DNA of 64,000 bases from Myotis daubentonii (lineage: Eukaryota > Chordata > Mammalia > Chiroptera > Vespertilionidae). The translations under genes and the position numbers were made by a program. This document shows, piece by piece, positions 11,051 through 20,353 of this stretch. The notes under the pieces were generated by a model, which was not told where the DNA came from, did no database searches, and was given only the letters and a program-made list of their open reading frames with translations. The stretch is taken from the NCBI RefSeq assembly GCF_963259705.1, contig NC_081847.1, positions 74,901,469 to 74,965,468 of the forward strand, read 5' to 3'. Each line of letters starts with the position of its first letter. Positions within the stretch are counted from its first letter, which is position 1.

Positions 11051-11283
11051 CAGTGATGGCAAACCTATGACACGCGTGTCAGAGGTGACACGTGAACTCA
11101 TGTTTTTGTTTGATTTTTCTTTGTTAAATGGCATTTAAATATATAAAATAAATATCAAAAATATGTCTTTGTTTTACTATGCTTGCAAATATCAAAAAAT
11201 TTCTATATGTGACACGGCACCAGAGTTAAGTGAGGGTTTTTCAAAATGCTGACACACCGAGCTCAAAAGGTTCGCCATCACTG
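11051..11283. mobile_element. hAT MITE, bat type, nested in L1M
   Basis: 233 bp with inverted ends CAGTGATGGCAAACC / GGTTCGCCATCACTG and 8-bp TSD TACTACAG (11043-11050) versus TATTACAG (11284-11291), 7 of 8. Inner palindromic words ACACGCGTGT and GACACGTGA. A second copy at 31741 differs at about a dozen positions. No coding capacity. Confidence 0.9.
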
Positions 11284-11472
11284 TATTACAGTATTGTTAA
11301 CTATAGTCACCATGGCATACATTAGATTCCCGGCACTTATTCATCTTATAACTGGAGGTTTGTACTCTTTGACCAACTTCTCCTCATTTCCCCCACCCCA
11401 GCTCATGGTAACCACTGTTCTAATATTTGCTTCTATGAGTTCAGCTTTTTTGGATCCAACATATAAATAATA

Positions 11473-11929
11473 CTAGAGGCCTGTTGCACAAAGAGATTCG
11501 TGCAATAGGCCTTCCTTTCCCCTAACTGCTGGCACCGGTTTGCCTCCAGCACCCGGGGCCCAGGCCTTCTCTCTGGCCGAGTTCTGGCTGGAGCCAGCCC
11601 CGGAAATGTCAGGCCTCGCTGCTCCACCCGCCCCAGAGCCATGAGGCCTCGCTGCTCCACTGGCCCCAGGGCTGTGAGGCCTCGCTTCTCCGCTGGCCCG
11701 GAAACGTCAGGCCTCACTGCTCCGCCGGCATCAAGGCTCCGCCATACAACAAACATCAGGCCTCGCTGCTCCACCGGCCCCGGGCCGTCAGGCTTCGCTC
11801 CACCTCTTGGAGCCTACATATGCAAATTAACCGCCATCTTTGTTGGCGGTTAATTTGCATATCATGCTGATTAGCCAATGGGTGGTGTTGCGAAGGTATG
11901 GTCAATTACCATGTTTGTCTATTATTAGA
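11473..11929 (-). mobile_element. Helitron (HeliBat type), minus strand
   Basis: On the plus strand it starts CTAGAGGCCTGTTGCACAAA (the complement of a ...CTAG 3' end with a hairpin) and ends at ...CTATTATTAGA (complement of a TC 5' end). Host bases are A at 11472 and T at 11930, as expected for Helitrons. Body is GC-rich with repeats of CCTCGCTGCTCCAC. No Rep/helicase: non-autonomous. The exact 5' end could also be 11934. Confidence 0.85.
11818..11862. repeat. Perfect 19-bp hairpin inside Helitron
   Basis: Arms ATATGCAAATTAACCGCCA (11818-11836) and its exact complement (11844-11862), loop TCTTTGT. The arms carry ATGCAAAT, an octamer (Oct-type) site, once in each arm. It lies ~70 bp from the Helitron 5' end, not at the usual 3' hairpin position. 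Confidence 0.97.
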
Positions 11930-11999
11930 TTAGACAATATAGTGGTTTTGTTCTCTGCCTGACGTATTTCTCTCTGCATTCCACGCCATGTTCCCTATC

Positions 12000-12240
12000 T
12001 TTTCCATTTCCATTTTGCCGAGGTTTCTCTATGTCTGGAATCCTCTTCCCCTTTCCCCCTCACTCCCTCTGTGAGGTCCTCCTGGACTCCCAAGGTCTTA
12101 TTGAATCAGGATTCCTTCTCAGATCCTACTATACCCAAAACTTGCATCATCTCTGCACATGTCTGCTTTCTCCATGCCATGCCAAGTTCCTCAAGATCAA
12201 GGGTAGTCTTAGAGCAATTCTTAGCACTGCCACAGAGTAC
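12000..12240 (+). repeat. L2 LINE fragment (plus)
   Basis: TGTCTGGAATCCTCTTCCCC (compare L2 'CTGGAATGCTCTTCCC'), CTCCCTCTGTGAGGTCCTCC and CTTAGCACTGCC are in L2 order. Old and without TSD. Confidence 0.6.
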
Positions 12241-12765
12241 ATTTTCACCAACACTTGGTATTGTCAAACTTTTTAAATGCTGTAAGTCCAATGGTTGTTA
12301 ATGATGTCTCCTTGTGGTTTAGCTCACCTTCCTCTAATTATCTGAGATATTGGCCATTCTTGTGATTTCGCCCATGAATTTCTGACTATAGCCTCACTCT
12401 TGCTTTGTCTTCTTATTATTGATTTGTAGGAACTCGCTATATCATTATAAATTCTGAATTTATTATATATAAAATCCTTCATACATATCTAATGGACATA
12501 TCTATTATATATAAAATACCTTCTGCATTTCTGAGGCTTTTTTCTTTTTGCTTATGTGTCTTTGGCTATATAAAAGCTTTTATTTCATTTTAATTTATCA
12601 ATCTTTCATGTTTTATTTATGAAAATGTTTCCTACTGCTGGATCATCCAGATGTTATTCTATATTCTCTCCCTTAAAGACTTACAATTTTGCTTTTTACA
12701 TTTAGGTCACATTTCAAAGTGGTCACTCCAGTAAATGTTTCTGCATTCATGAAACAAAGTAAGCT
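12241..12765 (-). repeat. L1M fragment (minus)
   Basis: Antisense L1 3' region: CACCAACACTTGGTATTGTC, CTTCTTATTATTGATTTGTAG, then TATAAAAGCTTTTATTTCA and TTTATCAATCTTTCATG. Very decayed. Confidence 0.6.
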
Positions 12766-12769
12766 CAGC

Positions 12770-13059
12770 CCTGTACTTGCAGCACCTGATCCTTGGGAAG
12801 TCAGGGAAAGATCTAGAACTGGATCAGGCTCTGTCTCTGAGGGTGACAGCTTTTTCTAGGTTCTGCTGTGTAATGAACAACCTTCAAATCTTAGTTTGCA
12901 AGACCAAGACTTATTTTTCACTCACATTACACATTAGCTGTGGCTCTGAGACTGCTCTGAGCTGGGGGCCATTGCAGGTCTGCCCATTATGGGACCAGGC
13001 TGAAGGCACAGTCTCTATCAGGTTGCTATGTGCTGGTCTCATGGCAGACAGCACAGGAT
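12770..13059. other. Host sequence, possible old LTR fragment
   Basis: Continues after the L1 insertion at 14228-14450. Words such as CTGCTGTGTAATGAACAACC and TAGCTGTGGCTCTGAGACTG resemble the old 'tgcataacaaa' LTR-like family seen elsewhere in the window (16085, 28675). Family not settled. Confidence 0.35.
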
Positions 13060-13074
13060 AAGAGGGATGGTGGA

Positions 13075-13286
13075 GATTAAACCCTTATCGGTGATAACAT
13101 TGGCAAATATGTTCTCCCATGCAGTTCTTATTGTCTTGTTGATGGTTTCTTTTGCTGTACAGAAGCTCTTTATTTTGATGTAGTCCCATTTATTTATTTT
13201 CTTTTTAGTTTTCATTGCCCTAGGAGCTGTATCAGTGAAGATATTGCTTTGGCATATGTCTGAGATTTTGCTGCCTGTGGATTCCT
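13075..13286 (-). repeat. Inverted 5' segment of the 13075-14213 L1
   Basis: The piece ends at GGGTTTAATC in L1 sense, and the sense piece resumes at ATTTATAGGGAACTC, so only a handful of L1 bases are lost at the junction. The junction has short AT-rich microhomology (TAATATTT). This is the structure predicted by the twin-priming model. Confidence 0.9.
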
Positions 13287-14213
13287 CTAATATTTATAGG
13301 GAACTCATACAACTTAACAAAAGGAAGATAAACAACCCAATCAAAAAATGGGCAGTGGACCTAAATAGATACTTTTCGAAAGAGGACATAAGGAAGGCCA
13401 AGAGACATATGAAAATGTGCTCAATGTCACTAATCACCCGAGAGATGCAAATCAAAATGACAATGTGGTACCACCTCACACCTGTCAGAATGGCTACCAT
13501 CAACAAATCACAAGTGCTGGCAGGGATGCGGAGAAAAATGAACCCTCGTGCACTGCTGGTGGGAATGCAGACTGGTGCAGCCACTGTGGAGAACAGTAAG
13601 GAATTTCCTCAAAAAACTAAAAATGGAACTTTCATTTGACCCAGTGATCCCACTTCTAAGAATATATCCCAAGAAAACAGAAACACCAATCAGAAAGGAT
13701 ATATTCACCTCTATATTCATAGCAGCACAATTTACAATAGCTAAGATTTGGAAACAGCCTAAATGCACATCAGCAGATGAGTGGATTAGAAAACTGTGGT
13801 ACATATACACACTGAAATACTATGCTGCGGTAAAAATGAAGGAATTCTTACAATTTGCAACAGCATGGATGGTCCTGGAGAGCATTATGCTAAGTGAAAT
13901 AAGCCAGTCAGAGAAAGATAAATATCACATTATCTCACTCATTTGTGGAATATAATGAATAACATAAACTGATGAACAAAAATAGATCCAAAAGACAGAG
14001 CAACACCAATCAGACTGTCAAACCTCAGAGGGAAGGTAGGGGAGGGTGAGGGTAAGGGGGAGAGATCAACCAAAGGACTTGTATGCATGCATATAAGCCT
14101 AACCAATGGACACAGACACCAGGGGTGTGAAGGCATGAGGGGAGGGGGGGAATGGGGGGATAAGGACACATATGTAATACCTTAATCAATAAAGAAAAAA
14201 TAAATTTAAAAAA
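13075..14213 (+). mobile_element. Young L1, 5' truncated and 5' inverted (twin priming)
   Basis: Perfect TSD AGAGGGATGGTGGA at 13061-13074 and 14214-14227. 13075 to ~13286 is L1 ORF2 in antisense (TTTTGCTGTACAGAAGCTC, ATTTTGATGTAGTCCCATTT). ~13287 onward is sense ORF2 C-terminus, starting at the very next part of L1 (GGGAACTCATACAACTTAAC, AATCAAAAAATGGGCAGTGG), through CAGAATGGCTACCATCAAC and GAGTGGATTAGAAAACTGTGG to the 3' UTR and A-rich tail with AATAAAG. Frames 13235-13639 and 13548-13955 are broken pieces of ORF2. The C-terminal reverse transcriptase region is recognisable but not functional. Confidence 0.97.
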
Positions 14214-14227
14214 AGAGGGATGGTGGA

Positions 14228-14451
14228 AACTTTCAATGTCTCTAAAGTTTTTACTCAGATAAAGCAAACAGATCATTGGACAAAGTAAGTCACAGCATAG
14301 ACCCAAAGTTAATGGGTATGGAGAATATTGTCTCTATAGGGAAGGATGACAAGGGCAAGAAAGGGATGAAAAATTGTAAATAAATAATATATTCTACCAC
14401 AACATTGCCTCTCAAACCATATGACTCAGGTCTGTTTAGTAACATGGAACG
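14228..14451. other. Host sequence after L1, possible old LTR fragment
   Basis: Continuation of the stretch before 13060. No gene. Words like GCATAGACCCAAAGTTAATGG and GAAGGATGACAAGGGC fit the end of the old LTR-like family; uncertain. Confidence 0.3.
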
Positions 14452-14463
14452 TCAATTGTGTAT

Positions 14464-14585
14464 TTCTTTTTTCTTTTTTTCCTCATTATTTTTTATAAAT
14501 AAATCTTTATTGTTGAAAGTATTACATATATCCCCCTTTTTCCCCCATTGACCCCCCCAGCCCACTCCTGCCCCTCACCCCAGGC
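14464..14585 (-). mobile_element. Very short L1 insertion (minus), ~120 bp
   Basis: T-rich start, TTGTTGAAAGTATTACATAT, then CCCCC-rich 3' UTR. The same L1 3' end is seen at 27369. TSD CAATTGTGTAT (14453-14463) versus CAGTTGTGTAT (14586-14596), 10 of 11. It consists of the poly-A tail plus the last ~90 bp of L1. Confidence 0.85.
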
Positions 14586-14596
14586 CAGTTGTGTAT

Positions 14597-15427
14597 GTCT
14601 TATGGTTCAAACATAGAGCTTAATATCCACAATGAGTTCCCTGTACCTGTTGATATAAAAGGACACACTGTCTGTTGGTGTCCCCCGGGTTAGTCTACCA
14701 GCTGTGATTCACGGCTGGTGCAAAGGATGGTAAGATCTCATCACCCCATGCCTTGAGCCAGTTGTGCATTCCAATATACCCAAGGCTCAACCACCACATG
14801 CCAACACCCTGGGCTCCATCCTAGCCAGGTTATAATTGGCCCCAGATCTTCAGGTTAAGTGAAGAGGATGATCAGAGATGGAGAAAAAAGAAAGGAAAAC
14901 ACAGGTCCCGTTGGCAAGGGAAACACTGTTTGGCATCTAAAATGTGAAACAGTTCCATAGTTTGGCTTGGCTGATCTTGGCTTAGCTTAATCCATTCATT
15001 CCCTCCACCTGGCCAGGCTGAGACCCACCCTCACTCTGTTTGTAGCAACAGATAATGTGGATAGGCATGCCCTAGCAGTTAGTTGCCTGTCAGAGTTCCC
15101 ATTTCAGTTTCTCAACACTTAACCCAAACGGCAGCACCTCCCTCAAAGCAACACTGTTGGCTGCCCGTGACCACACTCTGCCCTCGATCATTAGAATGGA
15201 ATCCGAGCTCGCCCTGGAATGCATGGGACGTGCTGAAAGAACCCAGCCACATGGTTCTTCCAACCATATGTCCTGGCCATAGCAGCAAGGCACATGGGGT
15301 GGAAATATGTATGGGGGGAACACAGGGCCCAGCGTTCGTCTGCTCCTCTCTGCACTAAACAACTCAGAGGATTTAGCCTAACGAGCATGTCTTTCATGCA
15401 GTAAGCATACTGGCCCTTTGATTTAAA
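14597..15427. other. Unassigned sequence
   Basis: No family or gene recognised. Open frames around 15083-15397 on both strands have no domain and overlap each other, so they are treated as chance. Confidence 0.4.
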
Positions 15428-15615
15428 CAGTGGATCTCTAAGTGTGGTCCCTGGTGGTCTCTGGATCCATTGACTGGAAACTTGTTAGAAATGCAAATGT
15501 TCAAGCTCTACCCCAGACTTGCTAGGTCAGAAAGTCTGAGGATGGGTCTCATCAAACTGTATTTCAACAAGCCTTCCAAGTAAGTCTGATGCGTGCTAAG
15601 GTTTAAGAACCTCTG
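15428..15615. repeat. MER5A-like hAT MITE
   Basis: CAGTGGATCTCTAAGTGTGG at left, then GGAAACTTGTTAGAAATGCA, ACCCCAGACTTGCTAGGTCA, CAACAAGCC and AAGGTTTAAGAACCTCTG at right: MER5A from end to end. TSD is decayed (about 5 of 8). Confidence 0.85.
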
Positions 15616-15989
15616 TATCAAAAGGTAAACTGGTCCTTGGGGTTATTCCAGCACTAATTCTAATTTGGGGGAACATTCATGTCCTAGAGGAGAGCCATTT
15701 CAACTGTAATCCTCACTAAAGACCCAAATCAAAGTTTCTCACTGGCAACCATCATCATTGAGCACAATTCAATCAACAGATTTCAACACAGAAGGCAATG
15801 GACCTCACCATGAGAAATGGAGGTAGGATAGCCGAGTAGCTCTGACGTGGATGAGGTCAGATTTTCTGTGTTTGAATCCCAGCACTGCCACTCTTGTGTG
15901 ACCTTGAGCAAACTATTTAAAATGTCTAATCCTGTTTCTCCATCCGTATAAAGGGTAAGTAATACTATCATCTTAGTATGAATGTAAGG

Positions 15990-16533
15990 CAGTAGTCTCA
16001 AAATGTGATGTCCAGACTGCATCATCAGCATCACCTAGGATTGTCTGTTAGAAATGCAATTCTCAGGCCCCACCTCAGACCTACTATATTCCTTATCCAT
16101 TTCTGCATAACAAATGACCCTATAACTTAGCAGCAAAACACAACCCACATTTATTCTTTCAGTCTCTGGGTGTCAGCAATCTAGGCATCCTTGCCAGATG
16201 GCTCTCCCCACAGGGCTGTGTCACACAACGGGAGCATCTTCCCCAGGGACAAATGACGCAACAGAGAAAGTAATGGAAGCCACAACAGTTTTTTATAATT
16301 TTATTTCAGAAGTGACATCCCATTTCCTTTACCATAGTCTACTCTGTAGCAGCTAGTCAATAAGACAAGGTAACCCTATAAGGCAGGGGATTACACAAGA
16401 CAGGAACAGCAGGAAGGAGGAACGTCTTAGAGGCTGCCTACCACACCTACTGAATCAGAACTCTGGGTGTGAGGGCCAGACACCGCTGTTTTAACAAGTC
16501 CAAGTGAATCAGGTATACATTGGTTAAGAATTC
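15990..16533. repeat. MER5A hAT MITE split by an LTR
   Basis: Left half 15990-16084: CAGTAGTCTCAAAATGTG, CATCAGCATCACCTAGG, CAGGCCCCACCTCAGACC. Right half from 16446: CCTACTGAATCAGAACTCTG, GGGCCAGACACCGC, TTTTAACAAGTCC. Broken at CCTAC by the LTR at 16085-16445. Confidence 0.85.
16085..16445 (-). mobile_element. Old solo LTR-like element with 5-bp TSD CCTAC
   Basis: 361 bp bounded by a perfect 5-bp duplication, CCTAC (16080-16084 and 16446-16450), as for ERVL/MaLR LTRs. On the minus strand it begins TGTGGTAGGCAGCC and ends in ...GGAATATA. It contains TTCTGCATAACAAATGACCC and CTTAGCAGCAAAACACAACC words of a mammal-wide LTR-like family whose exact name I cannot give. Confidence 0.7.
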
Positions 16534-16674
16534 AATGAGACGATGAAGCAAAACACCTCACACAATGTCTGGTACATGAATATTCAATCAAAGTTACCTA
16601 CTTCGGTTATTGTTATGATGACAGACAAGAACACCTGACTGGGGATACTAAAGCTTTCCGCCTACGTCCAAGAT

Positions 16675-16851
16675 CAGCAATTTTCAAACTTAGCTGAACC
16701 TTCAAATCACCTGTGGAGCTTTCAAATCTCCTGATGCAGAAGTTTTGACCTAGACAATTAAATTAGAATCTCCAGGAATAGGACCCAGGCATCAATATTC
16801 TTTAAAGCTCCCCAAGTCATTCCCATATGCATCTAAGACTAAGAACCACTG
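16675..16851. repeat. MER5-like hAT MITE
   Basis: TTTTCAAACTTAGCTGAACC, AATCACCTGTGGAGC, CAATTAAATTAGAATCTCC, GGACCCAGGCATCAATATTC, AAAGCTCCCCAAG and a terminal TAAGAACCACTG. No TSD left. Confidence 0.8.
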
Positions 16852-16859
16852 AGACTCAG

Positions 16860-17987
16860 AAAACAGACATCGAATGGCCTTCTCTATTAGTCTATCTTCT
16901 TGGAGCTAGGGTGTTGGCAAAAGAATCACTGACTTGTGGTTTAAAATGAAAACAAAATATCAAACATGCAAACAAGCAAATGAAAAACCAGGCTCTGATG
17001 CGCATGTCTTGAAAAGTTGCTCAACATGTTCCCTGTTCTGTAGCACCTTCCCATTTCACTCTTGCCTTTGGCGAGGATCTTTGCTGTCTTGCCAACTGAG
17101 AAAGTAGCCATGGGAACATGTAGGTATTTCCACCATGGCACATGGTGCAGGTGCTGGGCCGGTGCCCCTAACAAATCAGAATGTTGGAAAGAAGGAGGAC
17201 ACAGTGTGTTCTCTGAGGCCTTGAAACAAAATTATGTAGTTGCTTAGCTCCACCTGATGCAGCTGGAAGTCGAGCTGCCAGGCGGAAGGGGCCAGGGCCA
17301 CAGGCCAGCGCAGAGTCTGGTGTGGTAGGACGACTCTTGCCATGAGGTCTCTACGGAACTGAGCTCAGCCAAGTTGCCCCTCTCCTTCCCAACTGGCAGA
17401 GCCCTGAGCCTGCCCACTCCTGGCCTGAAATCTACCCTGACACAGAGCAAGCTTATGTAAGGGCAGCTGCTCTACCCCACCAGCCAGGCCTGGAAGAGAT
17501 CAGCGAAATGCCAGCTCTCCCCAGCCACCTCCCAACTTTCCCCTTGGGATGAGACTTTGGGAATTTGAGCTCTGGCAGTTCTGGTTAACGTCATGATCCA
17601 GCTGTGCTGACCAGGGAATTCTCAGATGCCACTCCAGAATATTCTTCTTGGATGCTTCCACCGGAGAGCTAATTTGGTGCAAACTGTACCTTTCACAGGA
17701 TTGTTCAAATAGAAGCAAAGAAGACACAAGAGGGGAAACTTTTTAATTAGAAAAATAAACAATAAATCTCCACTCCCACAGTTCTCATTAACCAGCTCAG
17801 TCTTTCATGACTCAAGTACAAAAACACTGCTGACAGCTGTGGGGGCAGCCGAGAGGAACAGCCTCAGGGTAGGGAGAGGTCGGCTGGTGGGGCCACAGAC
17901 ACCGTGAAGGTGAGCCAAAGCTCGGGCTTAGGGGGCCTGGGTGTCCTTCCCGGGTCACCTTAAAAGGTCCCTCTGAGTTTCTGCTCC
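16860..17987. other. Unassigned sequence
   Basis: About 1.1 kb with no recognised repeat or gene. GC-richer at 17250-17480 but with no CpG island, promoter or exon structure I can support. Confidence 0.4.
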
Positions 17988-18090
17988 CGAATCTCTAAAA
18001 ATGAAATTATAATTATAAGGGTTGTTTGAGGATTAAATAAGATATTTATCAAAGGACTTAGCAAGTGTTTGGCACAAAGTGAGTTAACTT
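17988..18090 (+). repeat. MIR fragment (plus, 3' part)
   Basis: TCTCTAAAAATGAAATTATA, GGGTTGTTTGAGGATTAAAT, AAGATATTTATC and GCAAGTGTTTGGCACAAAGT match the 3' half of MIR. Confidence 0.75.
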
Positions 18091-18130
18091 TCTAGTTCAA
18101 GAAAGGGAGAGAAGGGGGAAGAGAAGATAT

Positions 18131-18194
18131 AGGAGGAGGAGGAGGAGGAGGAGGAGGAGGAGGAGGAGGAGGAGGAGGAGGAGGAGGAGGAGGG
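18131..18194. repeat. (GGA)n microsatellite
   Basis: About 64 bp of uninterrupted GGA. All-purine on the plus strand, so triplex or G-rich structures are possible and length polymorphism is likely. Translations give poly-Ser or poly-Pro runs that are artefacts. Confidence 0.98.
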
Positions 18195-18755
18195 CGGCAA
18201 GCAGACAGCAGTAAGAAGGCCATCCCTGCTTGCAGTAGAGACCCCACAAGTGTCAGGAAGCATGGCAGCTGGCACTTTGGGACTCTCTCAGTTAGAATGG
18301 CAAACACACAGCACATGAGCACATGTCCTCTCCCATATCCAAAGCAGACATTCCTAAATGATCCCTACTAATCAATCAGGGTGAACAAGAGAGAAAAAGC
18401 CAACATACAATTCTTGGGCTAGGCTTAGTTTAGCAAAGAAAACAAACTTCCACTCAGTGTCCAAATTTCTCTGAAACTTGCCTTATAACTTTTGTCTCAG
18501 TCTTTTTTCCAAATGATGTGAGAAACATAGAACAAGCATGAATAGTGTCCTGACCAAAAAAAAAAAAAGTAACAACCAATCCGTGAGTTGTTGGCTCAGT
18601 CCCACACCCCCTGTGGTGACTGACAGTTTCACTTCTTTGACCCACTGTCTGGGGTCCTGCAGTCAGCCTCTCCCTTGACTGGTGTCCTCTGTCAAGGAAA
18701 TAATTCTGTGTCCACACAGTGCCATGTCAGGTCCATGGATATTTTTATGAAAATA
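18195..18755. other. Unassigned sequence
   Basis: No family or gene. A short A12 run lies at ~18556. Confidence 0.4.
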
Positions 18756-19592
18756 CAGTCATCTCCCCTTATCTGCGGTTTTGCTTCCTGCGGTTTCGGT
18801 TACCTGCGGTCAACCGCAGTCCAAAAATATTAAATGGAAAATTCCAGAAATAAACAATTCATCAGATTTAACTTGTGCATTGTTCTGAGTAATGTGATGA
18901 AATCTTTCACTGTCCTGCTCCATCCTGTCTGGCACATGAATCATCCCTTTGTCCAGGTATCGCAGTGCTTATGTTCAAGTAACCCTTATTCCACTTAATA
19001 ATGGCCCCAGAGCCATTCACATCACTTTTATTATAGTATACTAGAGGCCCGGTACATGAAATTTGTACACAGGAGGGGAGATGTCCCTCAGCCCGGCCTG
19101 CACCCTCTCCAATCTGGGACCACTGGCTCCTAACCGCTCACCTGTTTGCCTGCCTGATCGCCCCTAACCACCTCTGCCTGCCAGCCTAATCCCCCTAACT
19201 GCTCTCCCCTGCCAGCCTGATCACCCTAACTGCTCTCCCCTGCTGGCCTGATCCCCCTAACTGCTCTCCCCTGCCGGCCTGATCACCCCTAACTGCCTCT
19301 GCCTTGGCCCCGCCACCATGGCTTTGTCCTGAAGGACGTCCAGAAGGTCATTTGGAAGATGTCTGGTCTAATTACCATATTACACTTTTATTAATATAGA
19401 TTGTTGTAATTGTTTTCTTTTATTTTGAGTTATTGTTAATCTCTTACTGTGCCTAATTTATAAGTTAAACTTTATCATAGGTATGTATGTACAGGAAGAA
19501 ACATAGTATGTATAGGGCCCAGTACTATCTGCAGTGTTAGGCATCCACTGGGGGTCTTGAAGCATATCCCCCCAGATAAGGGGGGATGACTG
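18756..19592. mobile_element. Tigger-like (Tc1/mariner) MITE split by a Helitron
   Basis: Terminal inverted repeats CAGTCATCTCCCCTTATCTG and, complemented from the right, CAGTCATCCCCCCTTATCTG, flanked by TA dinucleotides (18754-18755, 19593-19594). About 477 bp without the 360-bp Helitron at 19041-19400. Left body has repeated TGCGGTT words. Exact Tigger family not named. No transposase. Confidence 0.85.
19041..19400 (-). mobile_element. Helitron (HeliBat type), minus strand
   Basis: 360 bp. CTAGAGGCCCGGTACATG at left (complement of the CTAG 3' end and hairpin) and CACTTTTATTAATATAGA at right (complement of TCTATATTAATAAAAG). Host A at 19040 and T at 19401. Interior is an imperfect ~35-bp tandem with CCCCTAACTGCTCTCCCCTG words (19156-19300). 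Inserted in a Tigger-like element. Confidence 0.92.
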
Positions 19593-19622
19593 TAATGCTA
19601 ACACTAGAGTCACAGCCTAGAG

Positions 19623-20353
19623 CAGGTGTGGGCAACCTTTTTGTGAGTGCATGCCAAAACCAGCAAAATCTCTGACTCAAAATTCTTCTGCATGCCAACC
19701 CTAATTTTTTGAGAACATGTTACGCCTACTTGATATCTCTTAAGGTGTACATATGTGAAGAACGTTGAAGAAATAATAAAATTCATTTGAGCGACAAAAA
19801 CACAGTATATGATGATGGAAAATACATTTATTTTTTAATGTACACATGTACACTGATAGTCCGACAGAAAACTTTATGACTCTATTTGATATTATCAGTG
19901 GGACTTTTGCTGCTGCATCACTGATGACAGAGATTTTACATCAGGTTTATATTTCATGACCTTCAGAGATATGCACGAGCTACTACTTTCATCCGTCAGG
20001 CTACTCCTATTAGGAGACTTAACAAAATTCATCACTGAGAACAAAGATTCACAAGCATATGTGGATGAAACCAAAACACTGGTTGGATCTAGGAAGGCAG
20101 GGAGAGTTAAGGCAGAGGCATAGAAATTGCTCTTCCCCTCTCTCGTCAATCCATGTCTATGGCCTTTAAGATAACTTGTTATGTAAAATTATTTATTTAT
20201 CTAAGATGCACTTACACTGAATTTATCTGAAAAATAAAAAAGTCGATATTAAGACAAAAATTGTAAATGGAAGATTATAAGAGAGGGTTTCACGTGCCAG
20301 CAAGTTACTGGCGTGCCATGTTTGGCACGCGTGCCAGGGGTTGCCCATCCCTG
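19623..20353 (-). mobile_element. Internally deleted hAT transposon
   Basis: 731 bp with hAT-type ends: left CAGGTGTGGGCAACC, right (complement) CAGGGATGGGCAACC. Imperfect 8-bp TSD GCCTAGAG (19615-19622) versus CCCTAGAT (20354-20361), 6 of 8. The right end adds a TGGCACGCGTGCCA palindrome. It keeps part of a transposase on the minus strand (19895-20149). Confidence 0.85.
19895..20149 (-). pseudogene. hAT transposase C-terminal remnant
   Basis: The 84-codon minus-strand frame carries the hATC dimerisation motif: an ACESLFSVMNFVKSP-like core (residues ~32-46), then an RSSLTDE word and a K-PDVKSL end, as in Charlie/ZBED5-type hAT transposases (SACE.LFS.M...K...RS.LTDE). Upstream RNase H-like domain and BED finger are absent, so it cannot transpose by itself. 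It retains an open frame with a stop near the usual C-terminus, suggesting relatively recent deletion. It could also be a captured ZBED-like host exon, less likely given the flanking TIRs. Confidence 0.8.

Larger units (their letters stand above)
10840..11985 (-). mobile_element. L1M-type 3' end (minus), interrupted twice
   Basis: Clear antisense L1M 3' UTR: CCCAGCTTTATTGAGTTATA, AATTGACATACAATATTG, TGATAACTACC, TGTTAACTATAGTCACCATG, CTTATTCATCTTATAACTGG, GACCAACTTCTCC and TTTTTTGGATCCAACATATAA. It is cut by a hAT MITE (11051-11283) and by a Helitron (11473-11929), after which L1 continues as GACAATATAGTGG and GCCTGACGTATTTC. Confidence 0.85.
15812..16612 (+). repeat. MIR SINE split by MER5A
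   Basis: First part to ~15989 (TTTGAATCCCAGCACTGCCA, GTGTGACCTTGAGCAAACT, CTGTTTCTCCATCCGTATAA). It resumes at ~16534 (AATGAGACGATGAAGC, ACCTCACACAATGTCTGGTA, ATGAATATTCAATCAAAG). The gap is a MER5A, itself split by an LTR. Confidence 0.8.

Noticed and set aside
13235..13955. Two overlapping frames that look like proteins
   Set aside because: They are broken pieces of L1 ORF2, not a host gene; annotated with the L1.
18084..18322. Frames with long Ser or Pro runs
   Set aside because: Artefact of the (GGA)n microsatellite.
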